Below are positions 41,911 to 51,096 of a stretch of 64,000 bases of DNA, piece after piece. Made by a program: the position numbers and the translations under genes. The notes under the pieces are model-generated. The model was not told where the DNA came from, did no database searches, and saw only the letters and a list, made by a program, of their open reading frames with translations. Position 1 is the first letter of the stretch. Every line of letters starts with the position of its first letter. The DNA comes from Streptomyces sp. A3M-1-3 (GTDB lineage: Bacteria; Actinomycetota; Actinomycetes; Streptomycetales; Streptomycetaceae), in assembly GCF_024213665.1 (NCBI RefSeq), contig NZ_JANAVP010000015.1:102498-166497 (forward strand), given 5' to 3'.

Positions 41911-43107
41911 ATGGATCTGCTGACCACGCTGGTGGACAAGGGGCTGCGGCGCGAACTGCCGACCCGCGAAGAGGCGCTCGCCGTACTGGCGACTTCGGAC
42001 GACGAACTGCTCGACGTGGTGGCCGCGGCGGGCAAGGTGCGCCGCCAGTGGTTCGGGCGGCGGGTGAAGCTCAACTATCTGGTCAACCTGAAGTCGGGCC
42101 TGTGCCCCGAGGACTGTTCGTACTGCTCCCAGCGGCTCGGCTCGAAGGCCGAGATCCTCAAGTACACGTGGCTGAAGCCGGACGAGGCGTCCAAGGCCGC
42201 CGCCGCGGGTGTGGCGGGCGGGGCCAAGCGCGTGTGCCTGGTCGCGAGCGGCCGCGGTCCGACGGACCGGGACGTCGACCGAGTGTCGCAGACCATCGAG
42301 GCGATCAAGGAGCAGAACGAGGGCGTAGAGGTGTGCGCCTGCCTCGGTCTGCTCTCGGACGGCCAGGCGGAGCGGCTGCGGGCCGCGGGCGCCGACGCGT
42401 ACAACCACAACCTCAACACGTCCGAGGGGACGTACGGGGAGATCACGACCACCCACACCTACGCGGACCGGGTGGAGACCGTGCAGCAGGCCCAGGCCGC
42501 AGGGCTCTCCGCCTGCTCCGGACTGATCGCCGGTATGGGCGAGAGCGACGAGGACCTGGTCGATGTCGTCTTTGCCCTGCGCGATCTCGACCCGGACTCG
42601 GTGCCGGTCAACTTCCTCATCCCGTTCGAGGGCACCCCGCTGGCCAAGGAGTGGAACCTCACTCCGCAGCGGGCGCTGCGCATCCTCGCCATGGTGCGGT
42701 TCGTCTGCCCGGACGTGGAGGTACGGCTCGCCGGCGGCCGTGAGGTACATCTGCGTACGCTCCAGCCGCTCGCCCTGCACCTGGCCAACTCGATCTTCCT
42801 CGGGGACTACCTCACCAGTGAGGGCCAGGAGGGCCGGGCGGACCTCGAGATGATCGCGGACGCCGGTTTCGAAGTCGAGGGCACCGGCACGACCACGCTG
42901 CCCGAGCACCGGGCCGACGCACTCGCCGCCGCCGAGGGCTGCGGATCGCACGGCGGCGGCTGCGCGCCGTGCGGCTCCTCGGAGCCCGAGGTGCCCGGCG
43001 TGGAAGCGCCGTCCGTGGAGTCGGCCGCGGAGGTCCCCGGTGCCCGTACCGACCTGGTCGCGGTCCGCCGCCGCGGCGCCGGGACGGACCTCGCGCCCAA
43101 TGCCTGA
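41911..43107 (+). CDS. bioB: biotin synthase
   Basis: A 398-residue radical SAM enzyme that inserts sulfur into dethiobiotin. The radical SAM motif CPEDCSYC and the second cluster ligands (VCLVASGRGP, VCACLG, CSGLI) are present. About 60 extra residues at the C terminus include CGSHGGGCAPCGS, a Cys-rich tail not needed for the known fold. Its end overlaps bioA by 8 bases. Confidence 0.96.
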   Translation: MDLLTTLVDKGLRRELPTREEALAVLATSDDELLDVVAAAGKVRRQWFGRRVKLNYLVNLKSGLCPEDCSYCSQRLGSKAEILKYTWLKPDEASKAAAAGVAGGAKRVCLVASGRGPTDRDVDRVSQTIEAIKEQNEGVEVCACLGLLSDGQAERLRAAGADAYNHNLNTSEGTYGEITTTHTYADRVETVQQAQAAGLSACSGLIAGMGESDEDLVDVVFALRDLDPDSVPVNFLIPFEGTPLAKEWNLTPQRALRILAMVRFVCPDVEVRLAGGREVHLRTLQPLALHLANSIFLGDYLTSEGQEGRADLEMIADAGFEVEGTGTTTLPEHRADALAAAEGCGSHGGGCAPCGSSEPEVPGVEAPSVESAAEVPGARTDLVAVRRRGAGTDLAPNA

Positions 43108-44413
43108 TCCGCTGCCCCCGCTGTCCCCCGGCCGGCTGCTGGACCTGGACCGGCAGCACGTCTGGCATCCGTACGGCCCGATGCCCGGCCGGCAGGAACC
43201 GCTCCTCGTCGGCTCGGCGTCGGGGGTACGGCTGCGGCTGGACCGGCCCGCGCACGGTCAGGACGAGCTGGTCGACGGGATGTCGTCGTGGTGGTCGGCG
43301 ATCCACGGCTACAACCACCCCGTCCTCAACGACGCGGCGCGCGGCCAGCTGGACCGGATGAGCCATGTGATGTTCGGCGGGCTCACGCATGAGCCCGCCG
43401 TGCGGCTCGCGGCCAAGCTGGTGGAGATCACCCCGGCCGGGCTGGAGCACGTCTTCCTCACCGACTCCGGGTCGGTCTCGGTCGAGGTCGCGGTGAAGAT
43501 GTGCCTGCAGTTCTGGCGCTCGGCCGGCCGGCCCCGCAAGCAGCGCCTGCTGACCTGGCGCGGCGGCTACCACGGCGACACCTGGCAGCCGATGTCGGTG
43601 TGCGACCCCGAGGGCGGGATGCATGAGCTGTGGTCCGGGGCGCTGCCGCGTCAGGTGTTCGCGGACGCGCCGCCGGCCGGCTTCGACGCCGAGCCGGACC
43701 CGGCGTACGTACAGCATCTGACGGACCTTGTCGCGCGGCACGCGGACGAGCTGGCCGCGGTGATCGTGGAACCGGTGGTGCAGGGCGCGGGCGGGATGCG
43801 CTTCCACTCCCCCGGCTATCTGCGGGTGCTCCGCGAACTGTGCGACGCGCACGGTGTGCTGCTGGTGCTGGACGAGATCGCCACCGGATTCGGGCGCACC
43901 GGTGGGCTGTTCGCGGCGGAGCACGCCGGCATCTCACCCGATGTCATGTGCGTGGGCAAGGCGCTGACCGGCGGTTACCTGACGATGGCCGCGACGCTGT
44001 GTTCCTCGGCGGTGGCCGAGGGAATCTCGCGGGGCGAGGTTCCGGTACTCGCCCACGGCCCGACATTCATGGGCAATCCGCTCGCATCCGCCGTGGCACT
44101 GGCCTCCATCGATCTGCTACTGGGCCAGGACTGGCGCCAGGAGGTCAAGCGGATCGAGGCGGGCCTGCTGGACGGGCTCACACAGGCAGCGGCCCTTCCC
44201 GGGGTACGGGACGTACGCGTGCTCGGCGCGATCGGCGTCGTCCAGCTGGATCACGAGGTGGACATGGCCGCGGCCACTCGGGCGGCGGTGCGCGAGGGCG
44301 TGTGGCTGCGGCCGTTCCGCGACCTCGTCTACACGATGCCGCCTTACGTCACCGGTGACGAGGACGTGGCGCGCGTCTGCCGTGCCGTGTGCGCGGCGGC
44401 CGCCGCGGGTTGA
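43100..44413 (+). CDS. bioA: adenosylmethionine-8-amino-7-oxononanoate aminotransferase
   Basis: A 437-residue class III aminotransferase that makes 7,8-diaminononanoate with AdoMet as amino donor. It has the BioA features HVWHPYGPM and SSWWSAIHGYNHP, YHGDTW, LVLDEIATGFGRTG and the PLP Lys in VGKALTGG. The start ATG at 43100 overlaps the bioB end. Confidence 0.95.
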   Translation: MPDPLPPLSPGRLLDLDRQHVWHPYGPMPGRQEPLLVGSASGVRLRLDRPAHGQDELVDGMSSWWSAIHGYNHPVLNDAARGQLDRMSHVMFGGLTHEPAVRLAAKLVEITPAGLEHVFLTDSGSVSVEVAVKMCLQFWRSAGRPRKQRLLTWRGGYHGDTWQPMSVCDPEGGMHELWSGALPRQVFADAPPAGFDAEPDPAYVQHLTDLVARHADELAAVIVEPVVQGAGGMRFHSPGYLRVLRELCDAHGVLLVLDEIATGFGRTGGLFAAEHAGISPDVMCVGKALTGGYLTMAATLCSSAVAEGISRGEVPVLAHGPTFMGNPLASAVALASIDLLLGQDWRQEVKRIEAGLLDGLTQAAALPGVRDVRVLGAIGVVQLDHEVDMAAATRAAVREGVWLRPFRDLVYTMPPYVTGDEDVARVCRAVCAAAAAG

Positions 44414-44458
44414 GCACGAACAGCCCCAGAGACGATGCAGGAAGGGCGGTGAACAGCG

Positions 44459-45172
44459 ATGGCCGTGGTCGTCGTCACCGGAACCGGAACGGAAATCGGC
44501 AAGACCGTCGTCACCGCCGCGGTGGCGGCGACGGCGCTGGCAGCCGGCCGTTCCGTCGCCGTACTGAAACCCGCGCAGACCGGGCTGGAGCCCGGCGAGC
44601 CGGGTGACGCGGCGGAGGCGGCCCGGCTTGCGGGCCCGCTGACGGCGGTCGAACTCGCGCGGTTCCCCGAGCCGTTGGCCCCCGCGACCGCCGCGCGGCG
44701 GGCCGGGCTGGCGCCGGTGCGGCCGCAGGACGTGGCCGAGGCGGCGGAGAAACTCGCCGCTGAACACGACCTGGTGCTGATCGAGGGTGCGGGCGGGCTG
44801 CTCGTACGGTTCGACGAGTCGGGCTCCACGCTCGCCGACGCGGCCCGCCTGCTGCGCGCGCCGGTCCTGGTGGTGGCCCCGGCCGGGCTCGGCACGCTCA
44901 ACTCCACCGCGCTGACCGCCGAAGCCCTGCGGGCGCGGGAGCTGGAGCCGCTCGGGGTGGTGGTCGGCAGCTGGCCGGCCGTCCCCGATCTCGCCGCGCG
45001 GTGCAATCTGGCCGACCTGCCGTCGATGGCGGGCGCGCCGCTGCTCGGGGCGGTCCCCGCGGGCGCGGGGGCGCTGGCACCCGCGGAGTTCCGGGCGCGG
45101 GCCGGGAGTTGGCTCGGCGCCGCGCTCGGCGGTGTCTGGGACGCGGCAGCGTTCGCCCTCCGCATAGCCTGA
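44459..45172 (+). CDS. bioD: dethiobiotin synthetase
   Basis: A 237-residue ATP-dependent carboxylase of the BioD family: TGTGTEIGKTVV (P-loop), KPAQTG and EGAGGLLV. It closes the diaminononanoate ring to dethiobiotin. It is third in the bioBAD operon, 45 bases after bioA. Confidence 0.95.
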   Translation: MAVVVVTGTGTEIGKTVVTAAVAATALAAGRSVAVLKPAQTGLEPGEPGDAAEAARLAGPLTAVELARFPEPLAPATAARRAGLAPVRPQDVAEAAEKLAAEHDLVLIEGAGGLLVRFDESGSTLADAARLLRAPVLVVAPAGLGTLNSTALTAEALRARELEPLGVVVGSWPAVPDLAARCNLADLPSMAGAPLLGAVPAGAGALAPAEFRARAGSWLGAALGGVWDAAAFALRIA

Positions 45173-45177
45173 GCGTC

Positions 45178-45522
45178 ATGCGAGCACGAGTGGAAGAGAT
45201 CGTCTTCGACTGCGCCGATCCGGCCGCCCTGGTGCGCTTCTGGGCTGCCCTGCTGGGCGGCGAACCGGTGGACCGCAGCGCGGACTGGTCGTACATCGAC
45301 CCGCCCGGGTTCGTCCGGATCGCCTTCCAGCAGGTGCCCGAGGGCAAGTCCGCCAAGAACCGGCTCCATCTCGACCTGGACGCGGGCGATGTCGACGCGG
45401 CGGCCGACGAGGCGGTCCGGCTCGGCGCGGTCAGGGTCGGCGACATGGTGACCGACGATCACGGTCGCTTCCAGCTGCTGCGCGACCCCGAGGGCAACGA
45501 GTTCTGTTTCGTAGGCGGATGA
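45178..45522 (+). CDS. VOC-family (glyoxalase-like) protein
   Basis: A 114-residue protein with one vicinal-oxygen-chelate fold: VFDCADPAALVRFWAALLG, NRLHLDLDAGD and LLRDPEGNEFCFVG. The metal-ligand positions are partly kept (His and Glu). Its substrate is unknown. It starts 5 bases after bioD and may be cotranscribed. Confidence 0.85.
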   Translation: MRARVEEIVFDCADPAALVRFWAALLGGEPVDRSADWSYIDPPGFVRIAFQQVPEGKSAKNRLHLDLDAGDVDAAADEAVRLGAVRVGDMVTDDHGRFQLLRDPEGNEFCFVGG

Positions 45523-45582
45523 GGCGGCACGGCCGGGGGGACAATTGACGGTATCCGTCCGTTCGCCGGAGGAGGACCCGTC

Positions 45583-46260
45583 ATGCCGCTGCGCAGCACC
45601 AAGGTGCCCCGGGACGTCGTGCATCATCCGCTGTTCGCCCGCTTCTACGCCCGGTTCAGTGTCGCCGCCGATCTCAGGGCCGGGGTGGCCGCCTACCGGG
45701 AGGAGCTGCTGTCCGGGCTGTCCGGCCGGGTGATCGAGATCGGCGCGGGGAACGGCCTGAACTTCGCGCACTATCCGGCCACCGTCTCCGAGGTCGTGGC
45801 GGTCGAGCCGGAGCGCACCCTGCGCCGACTGGCCGCGAGCGCGGCGATGCGGGCGGAGGTTCCGGTGGATGTGGTGCCGGGCGCCGCCGAGGCCCTCCCG
45901 GTCAAGAGCGAGGCGTTCGACGCGGCCGTGGTGTCGCTGGTGCTGTGCACCGTACGGGATGTGCCGCGGGCCCTCGCGGAGGTCCGGCGCGTCCTGCGTC
46001 CCGGCGGCGAGCTGCGGTTCTTCGAGCACGGGGTGGCCCGGGGGCGGGCGATGGCCACCGCCCAGAAGGCGCTGGACCGTACGGTGTGGCCGCTGCTCTT
46101 CGGCGGCTGCCATACGGCTCGGGACGCACTGGCCGCGATCGAGGCCGCGGGTTTCGAGATCGACGGATACCGCCGGCTGAAGGTCCCCGAGAAGGGGGTC
46201 ACGCTGCCGATGTCGTCCTGCGTGCTGGGCACGGCCAGACGGCCCCCGGTCATGGACTGA
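45583..46260 (+). CDS. class I SAM-dependent methyltransferase
   Basis: A 225-residue enzyme with motif I VIEIGAGNGLNFAHYP, then VAVEPERT and FDAAVVSLVLCTV. It is of the UbiE/COQ5-like short type. The substrate is unknown. GGAGGAGG lies 7 bases before the ATG. Confidence 0.85.
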   Translation: MPLRSTKVPRDVVHHPLFARFYARFSVAADLRAGVAAYREELLSGLSGRVIEIGAGNGLNFAHYPATVSEVVAVEPERTLRRLAASAAMRAEVPVDVVPGAAEALPVKSEAFDAAVVSLVLCTVRDVPRALAEVRRVLRPGGELRFFEHGVARGRAMATAQKALDRTVWPLLFGGCHTARDALAAIEAAGFEIDGYRRLKVPEKGVTLPMSSCVLGTARRPPVMD

Positions 46261-46309
46261 TCGGGGCATGGACCGATCGGGGCATGGATCCGGCTCCCGC
46301 GAGGACCGG

Positions 46310-46681
46310 TCACACACTCCACTGCCGCAGTGCGTCGGCGATCGCCCGTACGTCCGCGTCGCCGTCCTTGACCAGGCGGGCCAGATCGCGGACCTGCTCG
46401 GGCGAGGTGGCGACCTTGAGGCCGCTGGCGACGAGATAGGCGTACGCCACGGCGCAGGCGAACATGGCGTTGGAGCGCTCCAGGGCCGGGATGTGAAGCA
46501 GGAGTTGCAGCAGCGAGGCGGCCCGGGCCTGCGGATCGCCGTAGACGGGGATGCCGAATATCTCCGCGTCATGGCGGCTGACGGCGGCGACCAACGCGCC
46601 CCAGTCAGTGACCTGGGGATCGCCGGGCGTCTTGTGTTCGGCGATCATGAGCAGCCAGGCGAGGTCGATCCTGAGGCTCAA
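46310..46681 (-). CDS. Fic/Doc-like toxin with degenerate motif
   Basis: A 123-residue protein that matches a Streptomyces Fic-like toxin group from memory (LRIDLAWLLMIAEHKTPGDPQVTDW ... LLHIPALERSNAMFACAVAYAYL). The Fic active-site motif H-P-F-x-x-G-N-G is replaced by HIPALERSN, so AMP transferase or kinase activity is doubtful. The TTG start at 46681 overlaps the antitoxin stop (TTGA). Confidence 0.7.
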   Translation of the reverse strand: MSLRIDLAWLLMIAEHKTPGDPQVTDWGALVAAVSRHDAEIFGIPVYGDPQARAASLLQLLLHIPALERSNAMFACAVAYAYLVASGLKVATSPEQVRDLARLVKDGDADVRAIADALRQWSV

Positions 46682-46905
46682 CGGCGCCCTTCGCGCTCGC
46701 TGCCGAACTCCTCGGTGAACACCGATTCGTAACTCTTCATGAAGTCCGCGGCCGCCTCGACGAAGGTACGGCCGGCGTCGCCCGCGTCCTGGCGGACGAG
46801 TTCCTCGATGTACCGGTTGACGCTCATGCCGCGCTGCTGGGCGCGACTGCGCGCGGCCTCCGCGGTGGTTTCGTCCACCCGCACGTTCAGCTGGGTCTTT
46901 GCCAC
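46678..46905 (-). CDS. ribbon-helix-helix antitoxin
   Basis: A 75-residue protein with an Arc-like RHH domain (TQLNVRVDETTAEAARSRAQQRGMSVNRYIEELVRQ) and an acidic C-terminal tail suited to neutralise the adjoining Fic-like protein. It is translated first and coupled to the toxin through the TTGA overlap. Confidence 0.85.
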   Translation of the reverse strand: MAKTQLNVRVDETTAEAARSRAQQRGMSVNRYIEELVRQDAGDAGRTFVEAAADFMKSYESVFTEEFGSEREGRR

Positions 46906-47017
46906 GCTTCCAAGCTAGCGCAGGAGTGCTATCACCGGCAACGGCCCGCCCCGGCCCCCGCATGTTCTACCCTCGGCCTGTACGCGAGTTGGGACGGCCA
47001 CAACCGGGGAGGCGGCC

Positions 47018-47839
47018 ATGTCCACACCTGCTGCTGCGCACGCCGAGGACCGGGCAGGCCCGGTGCCGGTGGCCGCGCGGGCCAGGGCGCTGACCAAGGC
47101 GTACGGCACGGGCGAGACGACGGTACTGGCCCTGGACTCTGTCGATGTGGACATCGCGCGTGGCCGGTTCACCGCTGTGATGGGCCCGTCCGGGTCCGGG
47201 AAGTCCACCCTGATGCACTGCCTGGCCGGCCTCGACACGGTGTCCGCCGGGCAGGTGTGGCTGGGCGACACCGAGATCACCGGGCTGAAGGAGCGTGAGC
47301 TGACCCGGCTGCGGCGGGACCGGATCGGCTTCATGTTCCAGTCGTTCAATCTGCTGCCCACGCTCACCGCTGCGGAGAACATCACGCTCCCCATGGACAT
47401 CGCGGGGCGCGAAGCCGACCCGCAGTGGCTGGAGCGGGTCATCGACACGCTGGGGCTACGGGACCGGCTCGGGCACCGGCCGGCCCAGCTGTCGGGCGGC
47501 CAGCAGCAGCGCGTGGCCTGCGCGCGGGCGCTCGCGTCCCGGCCCGAACTGATCTTCGCGGACGAGCCCACGGGCAACCTCGACTCCCGTGCGGGCGCCG
47601 AGGTACTGGCCTTCCTGCGGGAGGCTGTCGACTGCCTCGACCAGACGGTGGTGATGGTGACGCACGACCCAGGCGCCGCCGGCCACTCCGATCTGGTGCT
47701 GTTCCTCGCGGACGGGCGGATCGTCGACAGGATGCCGCAGCCCACCGCGGAGGCGGTGCTCGAACGGATGAAACGGTTCGACGGACTGCGTTCCGAGCCG
47801 GGTTCCGGGCCGGGTTCCGACCCGTTGCGAAAGGACTGA
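47018..47839 (+). CDS. ABC transporter ATP-binding protein (MacB type)
   Basis: A 273-residue ATPase: Walker A GPSGSGKST, Q-loop QSFNLLPTLTAAEN, signature LSGGQQQRVACARAL, Walker B LIFADEPTGNLDS, and H-loop VTHD. It pairs with the 854-residue FtsX-type permease 6 bases downstream to form a MacB-like exporter or lipoprotein/mechanotransmission complex. Confidence 0.95.
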   Translation: MSTPAAAHAEDRAGPVPVAARARALTKAYGTGETTVLALDSVDVDIARGRFTAVMGPSGSGKSTLMHCLAGLDTVSAGQVWLGDTEITGLKERELTRLRRDRIGFMFQSFNLLPTLTAAENITLPMDIAGREADPQWLERVIDTLGLRDRLGHRPAQLSGGQQQRVACARALASRPELIFADEPTGNLDSRAGAEVLAFLREAVDCLDQTVVMVTHDPGAAGHSDLVLFLADGRIVDRMPQPTAEAVLERMKRFDGLRSEPGSGPGSDPLRKD

Positions 47840-47845
47840 GCCCGG

Positions 47846-50410
47846 GTGCTGAAGGCGACGCTGCGGAGCTTCTTCGCCCACAAGGGGCGGCTGCTGCTGT
47901 CCGCGCTGGCCGTGATCCTGTCCGTCGCCTTCGTCGCGGGAAGCCTGATCTTCTCCGACACGGTCACCCGGACGTTCGACCGGCTCTTCGCCTCCACCTC
48001 GGCGGATGTGACCGTCGGCCCCAAGGAGGGGGTCAGCGGCAACCTGCCCTCCGGGGTGGTCGAGACCGTGCCCGCAACCCTCGCCGAGCGCATCGACGAG
48101 GTCGACGGGGTGGCCGCCACCCACGTCGACGCCGCGGTGGAGAACATCACCATCGTCGACCGGAACAACGATCCGGTCGGGCCGACGACGGGCGCGCCGA
48201 CCATCGCGACCAACTGGTACGTCACCGAACGCAGTCCGGTGAAGCTGACCAGCGGGCGGGAGCCGCGCGGCGCCGCCGAGGCGCTGCTCGACAAGGACAC
48301 CGCCGACAACAAGAGGGTCCGGATCGGCGACACGCTCACCGTCCTCGCCCAACCGGGCTCCTTCAAGGTGGAGATCGTCGGCATCGCCACCTTCACGACC
48401 ACCAACCCCGGCGCCGCCCTGGTCTTCCTCGACACCCCGACCGCGCAGACCGCGCTGCTGGGCAGGCCGGGCGTGGCGACGACGATCTCCGTGGACGCGG
48501 CTCCCGGCGTGAGCGATGCCGTACTGAAGGAGCGCGTCGCGGCCGCCGTCGGCGACGCGTACGAACTGAAGACGGCGGACGAGCAGGCGGAGTCGGCCGC
48601 GTCGCAGCTCGGCGGCTTCCTCGACGTCATCAAGTACGTGATGCTCGGCTTCGCCGGTGTCGCGGTGCTGGTGGGCGTGTTCCTGATCGTCAACACCTTC
48701 TCGATGCTCATCGCACAGCGCACCCGTGAACTGGGCCTGATGCGCGCGCTCGGCGCCGACCGCCGCCAGGTGCGCAGGTCCGTCCTGATCGAGGCGCTGC
48801 TGCTCGGACTGGTCGGCGCGACGCTGGGGCTGGCGACCGGAATCGGTCTGGCAGCCGGCCTGATCGAGCTGATGGGGCTGCTCGGGATGAACCTGAGCGC
48901 CGCCGAGATGGTCGTCGGCTGGGCGACTCCGGTGTCGGCGTACGTCGTCGGGGTCGGCGTCACGTTCCTCGCCGCGTACCTGCCGGCCCGCCGGGCGGGC
49001 AGGGTCTCGCCGATGGCCGCGCTCGCGGACGTCGAAGTGGCGGGCGTCGGCAGGCCGCTGAGAGTCCGGGCGGTGGCGGGCGCGCTGGTCGGCGCGGCCG
49101 GTGCGGCGGCGCTCGCGGGCTGCGCGACGAGCAACGACACCTCGTCGGCGGCCTCACTGCTGGGGCTCGGCGTGGTCCTCACCCTGATCGCGACGGTGGT
49201 CGCGGGGCCGCTGCTGGTGCGGCCGGTGATCAGGGTGCTGGGCGGGGCGTTCCCCCGCGTGTTCGGCTCGGTGGGGCGGCTGAGCCAGCGCAACGCGCTG
49301 CGCAATCCGCGCCGCACCGGAGCGACGGCGGCCGCGCTGATGGTGGGACTGGCGCTGGTGGGCGGGCTCTCGGTGGCCAGTGCCTCGATGGCGCAGTCCT
49401 TCGACGACCAGATCGACAAGACGCTCGGCGCCGATTTCGTCGTACAGAACAGCAACTTCCTGCCCTTCCCGAAGGAGATCACCGAGAAGGTGCGCGGCGT
49501 CGACGGCGCGGGCCTGGTGGTGCGGCAGCGCTTCGCGCCGCTCGAAATCCGGCTGCCGGACGGCAAGCGCGTCGAGACCACCGCGGCGGGCTACGACCGG
49601 GAGCTCGACGAGATCGCCCGGGTCACGTACGCGGACGGGGACACGCCCGCCGCGCTCGCTTCGGGCAGCATCGCGATGGACCGGAAGTTCGCCGAGGAGC
49701 ACGGCCTCGCGCTGGGTGCCACGCTGCCGGTGACCTTCCCGGGCGAGCGCGCTGCCGAACTGAAGGTCGCCGCGCTGACGGACCAGGACGCGCCGAGCGG
49801 TCCCGGCATGGAGGGCGGGCTGTTCCTGGGCCTGGGCACGGTGGAGGAGTATCTGCCGGGCGGCCAGGACGCGGCGCTGTACGTGAATGCCGCGCCCGGA
49901 ACCGACGTACAGCAGTTGCGCGAGGGACTGGAAGCGGCCCTCGACCCGTATCCGCAGGTGCAGGTCCGCGACCAGGCGGACTACAAGGAACTGATTCGTG
50001 ATCAGATCGCCGTGATGCTGAGGCTGGTCTACGGACTCCTGGCGCTGGCGATCATCATCGCGGTGCTCGGCGTGGTGAACACGCTCGCTCTGTCCGTCGT
50101 GGAGCGCACCCGTGAGATCGGGCTGCTGCGGGCGATCGGGCTCTCCCGGAGGCAGCTGCGGCGGATGATCCACCTGGAGTCGGTGGTGATCGCCGTGTTC
50201 GGCGCGCTGCTCGGTCTCGGGCTCGGGCTGGTGTGGGGCCTGGCCGTCCAGCAGGTGCTGGCGCTGGAGGGCATGAAGGCGCTGGCCGTTCCGTGGCCGA
50301 CGATCGTCGCGGTGGTGGCGGGCTCGGTCGTGGTCGGCCTCGCCGCCGCGGTGCTGCCGGCCCTGCGGGCGGCGCGGATGAATGTGCTGGCCGCCATCGC
50401 CCACGAGTGA
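47846..50410 (+). CDS. ABC transporter permease, FtsX/MacB family
   Basis: An 854-residue permease with a GTG start. It has an N-terminal transmembrane helix (LLLSALAVILSVAFVAGSLIF), a first extracellular domain and three helices around 260-390. A central hydrophobic block (410-510) precedes a second extracellular domain and a final three-helix FtsX block (MLRLVYGLLALAIIIAVLGVVNTLALSV ... LRAARMNVLAAIAHE). The two FtsX domains form a full transporter in one chain. The substrate is unknown; no regulator is adjacent. Confidence 0.93.
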   Translation: MLKATLRSFFAHKGRLLLSALAVILSVAFVAGSLIFSDTVTRTFDRLFASTSADVTVGPKEGVSGNLPSGVVETVPATLAERIDEVDGVAATHVDAAVENITIVDRNNDPVGPTTGAPTIATNWYVTERSPVKLTSGREPRGAAEALLDKDTADNKRVRIGDTLTVLAQPGSFKVEIVGIATFTTTNPGAALVFLDTPTAQTALLGRPGVATTISVDAAPGVSDAVLKERVAAAVGDAYELKTADEQAESAASQLGGFLDVIKYVMLGFAGVAVLVGVFLIVNTFSMLIAQRTRELGLMRALGADRRQVRRSVLIEALLLGLVGATLGLATGIGLAAGLIELMGLLGMNLSAAEMVVGWATPVSAYVVGVGVTFLAAYLPARRAGRVSPMAALADVEVAGVGRPLRVRAVAGALVGAAGAAALAGCATSNDTSSAASLLGLGVVLTLIATVVAGPLLVRPVIRVLGGAFPRVFGSVGRLSQRNALRNPRRTGATAAALMVGLALVGGLSVASASMAQSFDDQIDKTLGADFVVQNSNFLPFPKEITEKVRGVDGAGLVVRQRFAPLEIRLPDGKRVETTAAGYDRELDEIARVTYADGDTPAALASGSIAMDRKFAEEHGLALGATLPVTFPGERAAELKVAALTDQDAPSGPGMEGGLFLGLGTVEEYLPGGQDAALYVNAAPGTDVQQLREGLEAALDPYPQVQVRDQADYKELIRDQIAVMLRLVYGLLALAIIIAVLGVVNTLALSVVERTREIGLLRAIGLSRRQLRRMIHLESVVIAVFGALLGLGLGLVWGLAVQQVLALEGMKALAVPWPTIVAVVAGSVVVGLAAAVLPALRAARMNVLAAIAHE

Positions 50411-50506
50411 GGTGACGCCGTGGCACGGCCGCTGACCGGATGCCGGAATGTGCCGGATGCTGGAATCTGTTCGACGCGACGGCCACGAGGTGGTGGGATT
50501 CCTGCC

Positions 50507-50949
50507 ATGGACGACCTTCGGACCCGGGCCGCGGCGCCCTCGGACCTTGACGCGGTGCTGGCCTTGACGCGGTGCCGGCCTTCTGGACGGTGGCCGCGGA
50601 GGGCATGAGCATCAGCGACGACTTCGACGGCATGGAGCGGCTGGTCGGCCGGGACCCCGAGGCGCTGATCATCGCCGAGCGCGGCGGCGACCTGGCCGGC
50701 ACCGTCATCGCGGGCTTCGACGGCTGGCAGTGCCACCTGTACCGACTGGCGGTGCACCCGGACCACCGCAGGCAGGGGGTCGCCTCGGCGCTGCTCGCGG
50801 CGGCGGAGGAGCGCTTCGTACGGCTCGGCGGGCGGCGCGGGGACGCGATGGTGCTGGACCGCAATGCGCTCGCGCAGCATGCCTGGAGCGCTGCGGGGTA
50901 GGCGCCCGAACCCCAGTGGAGTCGCTGGGTCAAGCCGCTCGGCGGTTGA
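50507..50949 (+). pseudogene. GNAT acetyltransferase, decayed
   Basis: The frame starts MDDLRTRAAAPSDLDAVLA, is then thrown out of frame by a 17-bp tandem duplication (CCTTGACGCGGTGCTGG at 50545-50561 and CCTTGACGCGGTGCCGG at 50562-50578), and continues as FWTVAAEGMSISDDFDGM ... LAVHPDHRRQGVASALL. Removing one copy restores the frame exactly. A TAG at 50899-50901 replaces the Tyr codon expected in AAGYAPEPQW, after which sense sequence runs to a TGA at 50949. Two independent lesions make this a real pseudogene. Confidence 0.9.
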
Positions 50950-51096
50950 CGGCAACACTCCTTTGCCTGTCCTTTACCATGGGTGCACCTCCACTTCGAT
51001 CGAAAGGTGTGAGCGTCCGCCCATGGGCGAGCCTCCCAGTAGCCGACATCGCGCACTCATCCTCCCCCTGGCCGACCATGGGACGGAGGTGAACCG
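50950..51096 (+). promoter_or_regulatory. possible structured leader of CNNM genes
   Basis: The leader contains CCATGGG and CCCATGG (about 50977 and 51022) that could pair, enclosing GCACCT and AGGTGT that also pair, followed by GCCTCCCAGTAGCCGACATCGC. The layout suggests an RNA element upstream of a likely Mg/Co transport-related gene, but it does not match any riboswitch class I can name. Confidence 0.35.

Noticed and set aside
46915..49581. An 888-residue minus-strand frame opposite the ABC transporter
   Set aside because: It is antisense to a well-supported transporter pair and reads as Ser/Pro/Ala-rich low complexity.
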